Below are positions 16,681-25,398 of a DNA stretch of 64,000 nt, piece after piece. The position numbers were made by a program, and so were the translations under genes. How positions within the stretch are numbered: the first letter of the stretch is position 1; each line of letters starts with the position of its first letter. The notes beneath the pieces were generated by a model, which was not told the origin of the DNA, did not search any database, and saw only the letters and a program-made list of their open reading frames with translations. The stretch is taken from positions 880,072 to 944,071 of the forward strand of contig NZ_CP129104.1 of assembly GCF_030406605.1 (NCBI RefSeq), read 5' to 3'. Source of the DNA: Curtobacterium sp. 458 (GTDB lineage: Bacteria > Actinomycetota > Actinomycetes > Actinomycetales > Microbacteriaceae).

Positions 16681-17732
16681 TCGGGGGCCTTCCCGGTCGA
16701 GGCGACGCCGGACACCGCCGCGGTGCTGCCGGACGTGCGCAGGCCGGCCTCCTGGTTGAGCTTCCGCGCGACCTCGACCGCGAAGTAGGTGAGGATCGCG
16801 TCGGCACCGGCACGCTTGATGCCGACCAGTGCCTCCATCGCGGCGGCGTCGCGGTCGATCCAGCCGTTCTGGGCTGCTGCCGTGATCATCGCGTACTCAC
16901 CGCTGATCTGGTACGCCCACACGGGGACCTCGGAGACGTCCGCCGTCCGCGCGAGCACGTCGAGGTAGCTCATCGCGGGCTTCACCATGACGATGTCGGC
17001 GCCCTCCTCGATGTCGAGCAGCACCTCGCGGAGGCCCTGGCGCCCGTCCGCGGCGTCGATCTGGTACGTCCGACGGTCACCCTGCAGCGAGGACGCGACG
17101 GCTTCGCGGAACGGCCCGTAGAACGCGCTGGCGTACTTCGCCGAGTAGGCCAGCAGGGCGGTGCCGCTGTGCCCGGCGGTGTCGAGGGCGTCCCGTGCGG
17201 CGGCGATCTGGCCGTCCATCATGCCGCTCATGCAGACGAGCTCGGCGCCGGCCTCGGCCTGGGCGACCGCCATGTCCCGGTAGCGGAGCAGCGTCGCGTC
17301 GTTGTCGACCGAGCCGTCCGCCGCGAGGACACCGCAGTGCCCGTGGTCGGTGAACTCGTCGAGGCACAGGTCGGACTGCACGACGAGCGCGTCGCCCACC
17401 TCTTCGCGCGCGACGCGGATCGCCACGTTGAGGATGCCGTCCGGGTCGGTCGCACCGGTCCCCTCGGCGTCCTTCGACGTCGGGACGCCGAACAGGTTCA
17501 CGCCGCCGATCCCCTGCTCCGCCGCCTCGACGAGCGCGCGCCGGAACGAGTCGAGCGAGTGCTGCGACACACCGGGCATGCTCGAGATCGGCACGGCCTC
17601 GGTCGCGCCCTCGCGGATGAACATCGGCAGCACGAGTTCGGCCGGGTGCAGGCGCGTCTCGGCGACGAGGCGTCGCATGGCCGGGGTGGCGCGGAGCCGG
17701 CGGGGGCGGACCTGGGGGAACTGTCCGGTCAC
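16677..17732 (-). CDS. hemB: porphobilinogen synthase (delta-aminolevulinic acid dehydratase)
   Basis: 351 residues from GTG at 17732, which overlaps the hemD stop (GTGA). Condenses two aminolevulinates. Both catalytic lysines are visible: [12 protein letters not shown] and [11 protein letters not shown]. The metal segment reads [14 protein letters not shown]: two of the three zinc cysteines remain and the middle one is Asp, the usual actinobacterial pattern, so metal use is mixed or magnesium-assisted. The C-terminal ~20 residues after NQEAG are a low-complexity tail. Confidence 0.95.
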   Translation of the reverse strand: MTGQFPQVRPRRLRATPAMRRLVAETRLHPAELVLPMFIREGATEAVPISSMPGVSQHSLDSFRRALVEAAEQGIGGVNLFGVPTSKDAEGTGATDPDGILNVAIRVAREEVGDALVVQSDLCLDEFTDHGHCGVLAADGSVDNDATLLRYRDMAVAQAEAGAELVCMSGMMDGQIAAARDALDTAGHSGTALLAYSAKYASAFYGPFREAVASSLQGDRRTYQIDAADGRQGLREVLLDIEEGADIVMVKPAMSYLDVLARTADVSEVPVWAYQISGEYAMITAAAQNGWIDRDAAAMEALVGIKRAGADAILTYFAVEVARKLNQEAGLRTSGSTAAVSGVASTGKAPE

Positions 17733-18568
17733 GATGACCTTCCTGATCGGGGTGGTTCTGGGGCTTCGGGTGCTTCGGGCGCTTCGGTTCGGAGTGCCTC
17801 GGCGACGGCGTCGAGCAGGGCGTCGGCGGAGCGGCTGCGTGCGACGACGTGCACGGGCAGACCGACCTCGCGCGCGGCCGCTGCGGTCCCGGGGCCGATG
17901 CACGCGATGCGCGTGCGCGGGTCGAGCGGGGTCATGCGGCGGGCGATCTCCGAGGCGACGCTGCCGCTCGTGACGAGCACCGCGTCGGGTGCCCGGTCGA
18001 GGCGGACCGGCTCGTCACCGGTCCCCACGGTACGGTACGCGACCACGTCCTCGACGTCGATCCCGCGGGCCCGCAGCCCCTCGACGAGCGTGGGTGCAGC
18101 CAGCTCGGAACGCGGGAAGAGGACACGTCCGGCGGGCTGCGGGAAGGCGGCGACGAGTCCGGCAGCGGACTCCGTGTCGGGCACCACGTCGACGGGCCAG
18201 CCCGCCTGCCGCGCGGCCCGCGCGGTCGCCTCGCCGACGCAGGCCACGCGCACCCCGGCCGGGAGGCGCGGCATGCGTCCGGCGACCATCCGCACGGCCG
18301 TCGCACTGGTCACCGCGAGCCAGGGGGCTGGCGACCCGGCCCCGCCGGGACCGGTTCCGACGGCGGACGGGGAGTCGTGCCTCCCGGCTTCCGCCGCCAG
18401 GCGCGCGAGCGCCGCGTCGAGGGCTGCCGGGTCCTCGGGGGGCGCGTCGGTGATGAGTGGCACCACGACGGCATCGAGTCCTCGTGCGCGCGCAGCCCCG
18501 GCGACCGTGGCACCCCACGCACCACCGCGCGGGACGAGCACGACCGGGGGCCGCGGCTCGTCCTGCAC
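17729..18568 (-). CDS. hemD: uroporphyrinogen-III synthase
   Basis: 279 residues from GTG at 18568. Cyclises hydroxymethylbilane with inversion of ring D. The family is poorly conserved; the fold-typical segments are [23 protein letters not shown] and [17 protein letters not shown] followed by [24 protein letters not shown]. The assignment is strengthened by its place between hemC and hemB. It begins 20 bases after hemC and overlaps hemB by 4 bases. Confidence 0.9.
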   Translation of the reverse strand: MQDEPRPPVVLVPRGGAWGATVAGAARARGLDAVVVPLITDAPPEDPAALDAALARLAAEAGRHDSPSAVGTGPGGAGSPAPWLAVTSATAVRMVAGRMPRLPAGVRVACVGEATARAARQAGWPVDVVPDTESAAGLVAAFPQPAGRVLFPRSELAAPTLVEGLRARGIDVEDVVAYRTVGTGDEPVRLDRAPDAVLVTSGSVASEIARRMTPLDPRTRIACIGPGTAAAAREVGLPVHVVARSRSADALLDAVAEALRTEAPEAPEAPEPPRSGRSS

Positions 18569-18588
18569 GGGAGTGTCGCCGTCCGTGG

Positions 18589-19707
18589 CTAGTCCGTGCT
18601 GGTCGCCGTGCCGGAGCCGGTGCTCGACGTCGCGTCGTCGGCGGGCTGCGCGGCGGCCGGGGTGGCCAGTCCGGGTCCGGCCGAGTGGTGACCGTCGGCC
18701 GGCGCGTCCGACACCGACGACGCCAGGTCGGCGAGTCCGGCCGCGCCGTTCTCGAGCAGTTCGGCGGCGACACGGCGGCCGACGTCGAGGGCCTCGTCGA
18801 GGCGTTCCTGCGCGGACCCGTCGAGGTGCGCCGCGTGCGACGCCGTGCGGTACTCAGAGCCGTCGGGGCGGTACACCGTCGCGCTGACGAGCAGGAGCTC
18901 GGCGTCGACGACCGCGGTCGCACCGATCGGCGCGGAGCACCCGGCCTCGAGCTTCGCCAGGACCTCGCGCTCGGCCGTCACCGTGAGGCGGGTCGGCGCG
19001 TGGTCGAGCTTCCGGAGTGCGGCGAGCAGGTTCCGGTCCGTCTCGTCCGACCGGATCTCGACCGCGAGCGCTCCCTGACCGGGGGCACTCGGCCAGAAGC
19101 CGAGGTCGAGGAGCTCCGTGGCGGCGCTCAGTCGGTCGATGCGCCCGAGTCCCGCGGCGGCGAGTACGACCGCGTCGAGGTCGTCCTCCACCCGGCCGAG
19201 GCGGGTGTCGATGTTGCCGCGGATGTCCACCACGTCGAGGTCCGGACGCTTGGCCTTGAGCTGCGCGACCCGGCGGGGCGACCCCGTGCCGACCTTCGCA
19301 CCCTCGGGCAGCGAGTCCACCGTGGCGCCGTTCCGGGCCACGAGGACGTCACGGGCGTCGGCACGCTTGGGCACCGCCGCGATCGTCAGCCCCGGGTACG
19401 GCGCGGTCGGGAGGTCCTTGAGGGAGTGCACGAGGACGTCGACCTCGCCCGCGACGAGTGCTTCGCGCAGAGCGCTGGCGAAGACCCCGGTGCCGCCGAG
19501 GCTGGCGAGCGATGCACGGTTCGTGTCGCCCTCGCTGGTCACCTCGACGAGTTCGACGGGACGGCCGGACGCCTTCGCGAGGCGGTCGGCGACGTCCTGC
19601 GACTGCGACATCGCGAGCCGGCTGGCCCGGGTGCCGAGACGGATCGGTGCCGGACCGGCCGGCGCCTGCTCGGCTGCCGGCCGCTCGGCTGCTGCCTGCT
19701 CGCTCAC
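18589..19707 (-). CDS. hemC: hydroxymethylbilane synthase (porphobilinogen deaminase)
   Basis: 372 residues from GTG at 19707, which overlaps the cpfC stop (GTGA). Polymerises four porphobilinogens. IRLGTRASRLAMSQSQ opens the domain after a 20-residue Ala-rich lead. VHSLKDLPT and GSPRRVAQL hold the substrate-binding Arg/Asp set, and the dipyrromethane-carrying cysteine is in LEAGCSAPIGA. The C-terminus has a ~50-residue Ala/Ser-rich tail absent from shorter homologues. Confidence 0.95.
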   Translation of the reverse strand: MSEQAAAERPAAEQAPAGPAPIRLGTRASRLAMSQSQDVADRLAKASGRPVELVEVTSEGDTNRASLASLGGTGVFASALREALVAGEVDVLVHSLKDLPTAPYPGLTIAAVPKRADARDVLVARNGATVDSLPEGAKVGTGSPRRVAQLKAKRPDLDVVDIRGNIDTRLGRVEDDLDAVVLAAAGLGRIDRLSAATELLDLGFWPSAPGQGALAVEIRSDETDRNLLAALRKLDHAPTRLTVTAEREVLAKLEAGCSAPIGATAVVDAELLLVSATVYRPDGSEYRTASHAAHLDGSAQERLDEALDVGRRVAAELLENGAAGLADLASSVSDAPADGHHSAGPGLATPAAAQPADDATSSTGSGTATSTD

Positions 19708-20942
19708 GGTGCCAGGCCGGCGGCGGCGGGCTTGAAGCCGGCGCGCACGTTCTCGCAGCAGCCCGGTCGGCAGACGTCGTACCAGGGGCCGAGGTCGGTC
19801 AGGTGCGGACGCTCCGACGTCGGGACGCCGTTGACGCGCTCGAGCACGAGGTCGATCAGCCCGGCGACGTACGCCGGGTCGACGCCGGGCGTCTGCGTCC
19901 GGACCGACCAGAAGCCGAGCTCCTGCGCGGTCTCGGTGGCTTCCTCGTCGAGGTCCCACATGACCTCCATGTGGTCGCTCACGAAGCCGAGCGGGACGAT
20001 GAGCACGGCGCGGGTCGGTCCGCCCTTGAGCTCCTCGTTCATGTAGTCGTTGATGTCCGGCTCGAGCCAGGGCTGCGTCGGGGGGCCCGAACGCGACTGG
20101 TAGACGAGCTTCCACGCGGGCTTCGACGTCCCGGCGAGGTGCGCGTGCTCGGGCTGCTCGACGAGCTCGTTCCACGCCTGCTCGAGGACGACCTCGGCGA
20201 CCGCGAGGTGCTGCGCCTCGTACGCGCCGTGCTCGTCGAAGCCGCGGAAGTCGGGCCCGGAGCGGGCGGCGTCGGCCGAGGGGATCGAGTGCGTCGAGAA
20301 CAGCACGTGCAACTCGGTGCCGAGGTCGAGGCCCTCGTTCTCCGCGATCGCCTTCGCGAGGCCGTCACGCACGCCGTCCACGAACGGCCGCACGAAGCCC
20401 GGGTGGTCGAAGAACTGCCGGACCTTGTCGATCTTGATCGTGTCGATGAGGCCAGTGGCGTCGAGCACGCGGGCGTAGTCCTCGCGGTACTGCCGGCAGC
20501 TCGAGAACGACGAGTAGGCGCTCGTCGCGATCGCGATGAGGTTCGTCAGCCCGCGGTCTGCGGCTTCCGTGAAGGCGTCCTCGAGGTAGGGGTCCCAGTT
20601 GCGGTTGCCCCACAGCACGGGCAGGTCGATGCCGCGCTCCGCCAGTTCGGCCTCGAGCGCCGCCTTCAGCGCGCGGTTCTGCGCGTTGATCGGGCTGACG
20701 CCGCCGAAGTGCCGGTAGTGGTGCGCGACCTCTTCGAGCCGCTCGTCCGGGATGCCGCGGCCACGGGTGACGTTGCGGAGGAACGGGATGACGTCGTCTT
20801 GGCCCTCCGGACCGCCGAACCCGGCGAGGAGGATCGCGTCGTACGCGGTCGGGACCTCGACGTGCTCGGGTCCGTCGACCGCGGCGGGCGTCGCGGCGAG
20901 GACGGCTCCGTGTCCGTTCGTGATCTGGCTGGTGTCGGTCAC
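19704..20942 (-). CDS. cpfC: coproporphyrin III ferrochelatase
   Basis: 412 residues from GTG at 20942. Inserts Fe2+ into coproporphyrin III in the actinobacterial/Firmicute route. ILLAGFGGPEGQDDVIPFLRN and HYRHFGGVSPINAQN are the N-terminal signatures; the catalytic His is in HVLFSTHSIP. The C-terminal DVCRPGCCEN supplies the closely spaced cysteines that bind a [2Fe-2S] cluster in actinobacterial ferrochelatases. It overlaps chdC and hemC by 4 bases each. Often labelled hemH. Confidence 0.94.
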   Translation of the reverse strand: MTDTSQITNGHGAVLAATPAAVDGPEHVEVPTAYDAILLAGFGGPEGQDDVIPFLRNVTRGRGIPDERLEEVAHHYRHFGGVSPINAQNRALKAALEAELAERGIDLPVLWGNRNWDPYLEDAFTEAADRGLTNLIAIATSAYSSFSSCRQYREDYARVLDATGLIDTIKIDKVRQFFDHPGFVRPFVDGVRDGLAKAIAENEGLDLGTELHVLFSTHSIPSADAARSGPDFRGFDEHGAYEAQHLAVAEVVLEQAWNELVEQPEHAHLAGTSKPAWKLVYQSRSGPPTQPWLEPDINDYMNEELKGGPTRAVLIVPLGFVSDHMEVMWDLDEEATETAQELGFWSVRTQTPGVDPAYVAGLIDLVLERVNGVPTSERPHLTDLGPWYDVCRPGCCENVRAGFKPAAAGLAP

Positions 20943-21670
20943 GACAGCACCTCCGGCAGCTCGGCGGTCGTCACGCGACGACCCGTGTAGAAGGGCACTT
21001 CCTCACGCACGTGGAGGCGTGCCTCGGTGTAGCGCAGGTCGCGCATGAGGTCGACGAGGTCCACCAGGTCGGGGCTCTCGAGCGGGAGGATCCACTCGTA
21101 GTCGCTCAGGGCGAACGTCGCGATGGTGTTCGTCAGCACACGGCGGTACTTCGCGCCGGCGACGCCGTGGTCGCGGAGCATCTTCGAGCGCTCGTCCTCC
21201 GGCAGGAGGTACCACTCGTAGGAGCGGACGAACGGGTACACCGTGATCCACGCCTCGGGGTCCTTGCCGCGGAGGAACGCGGGGGTGTGCCGCTTGTTGA
21301 ACTCGGCCTCGCGGTGCATGGCCATGGCGTGCCAGACCGGCTCGGCGTCTCGGAAGAGCGGGGTGCGACGGATCTCGCGGAGCACGGCCTGGATCGCCTG
21401 TGCGTCGTCGCCGTGGAGCCAGATCATGACGTCGGCGTCGGCACGGAAGCCGGAGACGTCGTAGAAGCCGCGGATCGTGACGCCGCGGTCGGCCGCGGCG
21501 GACACGACGCCGTCGAGCTCGGCGACACCGTCGTCACCGACCGGGGTCACCGCCCCGACCGGGCGGCGGACGACGGCCCACAGGGCGTAGGCCGTCAGGA
21601 GGTTCGGGTCGATGCCGGAGGCCGGGTCGGTCTCGTGTGCGTCGCCCGGAGCGGGCACGGTGGAACTCAT
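20939..21670 (-). CDS. chdC: coprohaem decarboxylase (HemQ, chlorite dismutase-like)
   Basis: 243 residues. Oxidatively decarboxylates coprohaem III to haem b using H2O2, the last step of the coproporphyrin-dependent route. FYDVSGFRADADVMIWLHG and NKRHTPAFLRG are family signatures. WITVYPFVRSYEWYLLP contains the catalytic Tyr, and LRDHGVAG carries the proximal His. Its presence with cpfC and cgoX fixes the pathway type. ATG at 21670 follows a 95-base gap after the DUF3618 gene. Confidence 0.95.
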   Translation of the reverse strand: MSSTVPAPGDAHETDPASGIDPNLLTAYALWAVVRRPVGAVTPVGDDGVAELDGVVSAAADRGVTIRGFYDVSGFRADADVMIWLHGDDAQAIQAVLREIRRTPLFRDAEPVWHAMAMHREAEFNKRHTPAFLRGKDPEAWITVYPFVRSYEWYLLPEDERSKMLRDHGVAGAKYRRVLTNTIATFALSDYEWILPLESPDLVDLVDLMRDLRYTEARLHVREEVPFYTGRRVTTAELPEVLS

Positions 21671-21765
21671 GGGTCCTTTGTCCTATCGGTTGCCAGGGAT
21701 TACCTCGGCCCCTGCCGAAGAGCGCCCGACGAGGAGGACCCGCGCGGCGGCGATGCGTCGGCCGG

Positions 21766-21996
21766 TCACCGCCGTCGGAGCACCGCTACGACGATACCCC
21801 CGACCACTGCCACGCCGGCTGCGAGCCCGGCCAGGTACGGCACGGGGTTCTCGTCCGCGCGCCGCTTCACCTTCGCGGCGGCGATGCCGAGCTGCTTCGG
21901 GACGTTGAGCTTGTCCTCGATGGCGTCGAGGGTGTCGAACAGCTGCGCGCGGGTCGCCGCGACGCGGTCGGCCAAGTCGTCGTGCTGGTCGGTCAC
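21766..21996 (-). CDS. DUF3618-like small membrane protein
   Basis: 76 residues from GTG at 21996, preceded by GGAGGA. The opening TDQHDDLADRVAATRAQLFDTLDAIEDKLNVPKQ is an amphipathic helix of the DUF3618 type, and one membrane span (YLAGLAAGVAVVGGIVVAVL) with a basic RRR end follows. Third gene of a YtxH-like / holin-like / DUF3618 trio that is common as a unit in actinobacteria. Function unknown, often thought to be envelope stress related. Confidence 0.8.
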   Translation of the reverse strand: MTDQHDDLADRVAATRAQLFDTLDAIEDKLNVPKQLGIAAAKVKRRADENPVPYLAGLAAGVAVVGGIVVAVLRRR

Positions 21997-22064
21997 GGTT
22001 CCTCCGTCGGTGGTGCTGGTGCTGGTGGCGTCTGCGCGACCTCGGTCGCTGCCTGGGGTCGGCG

Positions 22065-22523
22065 TCAGAACCGGCCGCCGACGTCGGGCTTGCGCGATCC
22101 GTACTGCGTCCCCGGGGTCGGCTTCTTGCCGAGGCCCTTCACCGCGTTGACGTCGTTCTTCACGCTGTCGATCGTGCGCTTCGGCGTGATCGGCAGCCCC
22201 TTCTTGAAGCGCTTCCACCCGATCAGCCCGAGGATCGCCGCGACGACGAGCATGACGACGGCGACGACCAGCGCGGCGAGCCACGCCGGCATCACGGTCG
22301 CGAGGCCCATCACGGCTGCCGTCAGGAGGACGCCGATCGCGTACAGCACGATGACGAGCGCCGCGATGAGGAGCCCGGCCGCGAGCGCGAAGATCTTGAC
22401 CTTCGCCAGCATCTCGGCCTTGAGCAGGTTGAGCTCACCGGTCACGAGCTCCTTGACGAGCTTCGGGACGTCGCCGACCAGACCGAACAGCGAACGCGGC
22501 TTGCGGTCGCGGGTGTCGGTCAT
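22065..22523 (-). CDS. phage holin family / DUF1469-like membrane protein
   Basis: 152 residues. An N-terminal amphipathic helix (SLFGLVGDVPKLVKELVTGELNLLKAEMLAKVK) is followed by two membrane spans (ALAAGLLIAALVIVLYAIGVLL and WLAALVVAVVMLVVAAILGLIGW). This is the actinobacterial Phage_holin_3_6/DUF1469 pattern; despite the name there is no prophage here. ATG at 22523 overlaps the stop of the upstream YtxH-like gene (ATGA). Confidence 0.85.
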   Translation of the reverse strand: MTDTRDRKPRSLFGLVGDVPKLVKELVTGELNLLKAEMLAKVKIFALAAGLLIAALVIVLYAIGVLLTAAVMGLATVMPAWLAALVVAVVMLVVAAILGLIGWKRFKKGLPITPKRTIDSVKNDVNAVKGLGKKPTPGTQYGSRKPDVGGRF

Positions 22524-22774
22524 GAGGTGTGAGCGTCCTTCTTCTGCCCGACCTTGCGGACGACCTTCTTGGTCTGCTCGCCGACGAACTCCGCGACGTC
22601 CGGGGTCTTGTCGGCGATGAACTCCTCAGCCGTGTGGACGCCCTTCTGGACGCCGTTGCTGTTCCAGATCTTGCCGCTGACGGTCTTGATCTGCTCGTAC
22701 CGCGCCCTTCCGGCTCGTGATCCCAGGACGTACCCGAGTGCTGCGCCGGCGACGAACAGGAGCTTGCCTCGCAT
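22520..22774 (-). CDS. YtxH-like small protein
   Basis: 84 residues. The N-terminus MRGKLLFVAGAALGYVLGSRAGRARYEQIK is a short glycine-rich membrane span followed by RAGRxRYEQ, typical of YtxH-like proteins. A charged helix then ends in KKVVRKVGQKK. It opens the three-gene trio inside the haem cluster, 105 bases after cgoX. GAGGAA stands close before ATG at 22774. Confidence 0.8.
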   Translation of the reverse strand: MRGKLLFVAGAALGYVLGSRAGRARYEQIKTVSGKIWNSNGVQKGVHTAEEFIADKTPDVAEFVGEQTKKVVRKVGQKKDAHTS

Positions 22775-22879
22775 GTGCGATTCCTCCGTTGGGTCAGTGT
22801 GCGGTGGTCATGCGCCGAGCGGTATACGTCCGGCGTCTCCCCAACAGTAGCCCTCGGGCACCGCTCGGTCCGCCCAGGT

Positions 22880-24202
22880 TCACAGGTCCGTGTCGTCCAG
22901 GATGCGTTCAGCGGCTGTCCGGGCGGACGCGACGATGCCCGACAGCCCGCGACCGCTCGAGGTCTCCCCGATGCCGATGACGCCCTCGGCGAGGCCGGCG
23001 GCGGTGGTGTCCGGGCCGTGCCACCGGACGCGTGCAGCGCCACGGACGCGGTCCGTCCCGAACCGCACGCCCAGCAGGGTGACGGCGTCGCGGACGGCGC
23101 GCACGCCGGCAGGGTCGGCCGGGTCGACCGGGAGGCTCGTGGCCACGTCCGACACGTCGGCGTGCGTCGCGTAGCTGAGGCGCAGGACGTGCGCACCGCC
23201 CGTCGCTTCGGCGAGCCAGGGCCACTTCACGGTGGCGTGCGTCAGGGCCTTGGCACCGACCCCCTCGGCGTCCGGGTGCACGAGCATGCCCGTCCCGCGC
23301 GGAGCGGCGTCGAGGGCGGGTTCGTCGACGACGAGCGTCACGAGCTCGATGCCGGTGCGGTCGGCCGCCGCCGTGCGCTGCGGGTCGGCCGTCGAGGAGA
23401 GGACGTGGTCGGCCACGAGCGTCTCGGTCTCGCCGTCCGCTCCGGTGACCTCGACGTGGTGTCCGGCAACGGCGGTCGCGCGCGTGCTGAGCCGGACGTC
23501 GACCCGGTAGGTCTCCATGTCCGCCACGAGTTCGTCGACCAGACGGACGATGCCGCCGCGGATGCCCTGGACGGCGGAGCCGGCAGCGGCACGGGAGCGG
23601 AGTGCGAGCACCGCTCGGCCGAGCGAGCCGTCCCGGAGCAGCGCGGCGCGCAGCCCCGGCGCCACACGGTCGGGGTCGAGGCGGTCGGGGTGCGTCGAGT
23701 GCACGCCGCCGGCGATCGGGACGACGAGGTCGTCGAGCACCCGCTCGCCCATCCGCTTCCGGACGAGCTCGCCGAGCGACGCCGCCTTCGCGCCGACGGG
23801 GGACGGCAGCAGGGAGTCCATCTGCGCCCGCAGTCCGGCCTTCTGCCCGATCACGGCGAGGACGTCGGCCGCCATCGGGGTGCTCGGGATGCCGAGGAGG
23901 CCCGTGGCGGGGATCGGCGCGGTGCGACCGTCGCGGGTCATCAGCCACGCGCCGCGCTGGTCCGGCGTCACGATGTCGTTGCCGAGTCCGAGTTCGATCG
24001 CGAGCCGGCTGATCGCGTCCGTCCTGGTGGCGAAGGAGTCCGCGGCCATGTCGAGGTCGATGCCGGCGACCGTGTGCCGACGGACCATGCCGCCGAGCAC
24101 GCCGGACGCCTCGACGAGCACCACGTGGGCACCCGCCTTGGCGAGGTCCCGCGCGGCGACGAGGCCGGCGACACCACCACCGACGACGACGACGTCGGTC
24201 AC
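22880..24202 (-). CDS. cgoX: coproporphyrinogen III oxidase (HemY-type FAD enzyme)
   Basis: 440 residues from GTG at 24202, overlapping the hemE stop (GTGA). The N-terminal FAD motif is VVVGGGVAGLVAARDLAKAG. The tail has GVIGIGETSSGRGLSGIVASARTAAERIL, the C-terminal FAD contact of the HemG/HemY family. In bacteria with chdC this enzyme oxidises coproporphyrinogen III to coproporphyrin III, so I use cgoX rather than protoporphyrinogen oxidase. Confidence 0.92.
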   Translation of the reverse strand: MTDVVVVGGGVAGLVAARDLAKAGAHVVLVEASGVLGGMVRRHTVAGIDLDMAADSFATRTDAISRLAIELGLGNDIVTPDQRGAWLMTRDGRTAPIPATGLLGIPSTPMAADVLAVIGQKAGLRAQMDSLLPSPVGAKAASLGELVRKRMGERVLDDLVVPIAGGVHSTHPDRLDPDRVAPGLRAALLRDGSLGRAVLALRSRAAAGSAVQGIRGGIVRLVDELVADMETYRVDVRLSTRATAVAGHHVEVTGADGETETLVADHVLSSTADPQRTAAADRTGIELVTLVVDEPALDAAPRGTGMLVHPDAEGVGAKALTHATVKWPWLAEATGGAHVLRLSYATHADVSDVATSLPVDPADPAGVRAVRDAVTLLGVRFGTDRVRGAARVRWHGPDTTAAGLAEGVIGIGETSSGRGLSGIVASARTAAERILDDTDL

Positions 24203-25317
24203 GCCGGCTCCCCCGCCGTCCGGCCGGAGCCCAGGGAGTGCACGAGCTCGACGACGCGGGTGATCACGGTCGGGTCCGTCTCGGGCGGGACGCCGTGCCC
24301 GAGGTTGACGACGTGCGCACGGGCCGATCCGCCGCGACGGACGACGTCGCGCACGTGGGCCTCGAGCACCGACCAGGGAGCGGAGAGCATCGCCGGGTCG
24401 ATGTTGCCCTGCACGGTGACGTCGGTGCCGACGCGGCGGACGGCCTCGTCGAGGGGGATGCGCCAGTCGACCCCGACGCCGTCGACCACGACGGAGTCAC
24501 CCCCGAGGGTGGTCATGTCGTGCAGGACCTCGCCGCTGCCGACGCCGAAGTGGATCCGTGGGACGCCGAGGTCCGCGACGTGCTCCAGCGCCCGGGCGGA
24601 GTGCGGCGCGACGGACGCGAGGTAGTCGGCACGCGGCAGCGATCCCACCCACGAGTCGAAGAGCTGCGCGGCCGAGGCTCCGGCGAGCACCTGCGCGCGG
24701 AGGAACGCCCCCGACACGTCCGCCGCCCAGGCGAGCAGGCGGGACCACGTCTCCGGGTCGGCGTGCATGAGCGTGCGGGCGCGGATGTGGTCCTTCGACG
24801 GACCGCCCTCGACCAGGTAGGCGGCGAGGGTGAAGGGCGCGCCGGCGAACCCGATGAGCGGCGTGCTCCCGAGCTCGGCGACCGTCCGCGCGACGGCCTC
24901 GGTGATCGGTGCGAGCGACGCCGGGTCGAGGGGCTGCAGGGCGTCCACGTCGGCCGCCGTGCGGATCGGGGAGCCGAGGACCGGACCGCGACCGGGGACG
25001 ATCTCGACGTCGACGCCCGCGAGCTTGATCGGCACGACGATGTCGCTGAAGAAGATCCCGGCGTCGACCCCGTGCCGACGGACCGGCTGGAGCGTGATCT
25101 CGGACGCCATCGCCGGGTCGAGGCAGGCGTCGAGCATCGCCGTGCCGACCCGCAGCTCGCGGTACTCCGGCAGCGAACGCCCGGCCTGCCGCATGAACCA
25201 CACGGGGAGCGTCTCAGGTCGGTCGCCACGGAGCGCACGGACGAGCGGGGAACCGCTGGTCAGGCCGGAGGTGAGGGGGTGCGTCCCGGGGAGGGCGGAG
25301 GCGGGGGCGTCGGTCAC
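24199..25317 (-). CDS. hemE: uroporphyrinogen decarboxylase
   Basis: 372 residues from GTG at 25317. Removes four carboxylates from uroporphyrinogen III to give coproporphyrinogen III. The signature PVWFMRQAGRSLPEYRELR, GIFFSDIVVP and the C-terminal VQGNIDPAML and VNLGHGVPPETDP are all present. First gene of the minus-strand haem run and divergent from hemA across 81 bases, so the two directions probably share control. A much longer open frame upstream is the hemA antisense shadow. Confidence 0.95.
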   Translation of the reverse strand: MTDAPASALPGTHPLTSGLTSGSPLVRALRGDRPETLPVWFMRQAGRSLPEYRELRVGTAMLDACLDPAMASEITLQPVRRHGVDAGIFFSDIVVPIKLAGVDVEIVPGRGPVLGSPIRTAADVDALQPLDPASLAPITEAVARTVAELGSTPLIGFAGAPFTLAAYLVEGGPSKDHIRARTLMHADPETWSRLLAWAADVSGAFLRAQVLAGASAAQLFDSWVGSLPRADYLASVAPHSARALEHVADLGVPRIHFGVGSGEVLHDMTTLGGDSVVVDGVGVDWRIPLDEAVRRVGTDVTVQGNIDPAMLSAPWSVLEAHVRDVVRRGGSARAHVVNLGHGVPPETDPTVITRVVELVHSLGSGRTAGEPA

Positions 25318-25398
25318 CGAACGATTCTCCCACCGGCTGTCCGGGTGGTTCCCGCACATCCGTGCAGCCAACCGCCGGCACACCGAGCGCGGGTTACC

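Noticed and set aside
22065..22523. Phage holin as a sign of a prophage
   Set aside because: The family name is historical; the gene belongs to a common actinobacterial membrane trio and no phage gene is nearby.
24238..25398. A 386-codon extension of hemA upstream of its ATG
   Set aside because: It is antisense to hemE and its composition is that of a shadow frame; the HemA domain starts at the ATG at 25399.
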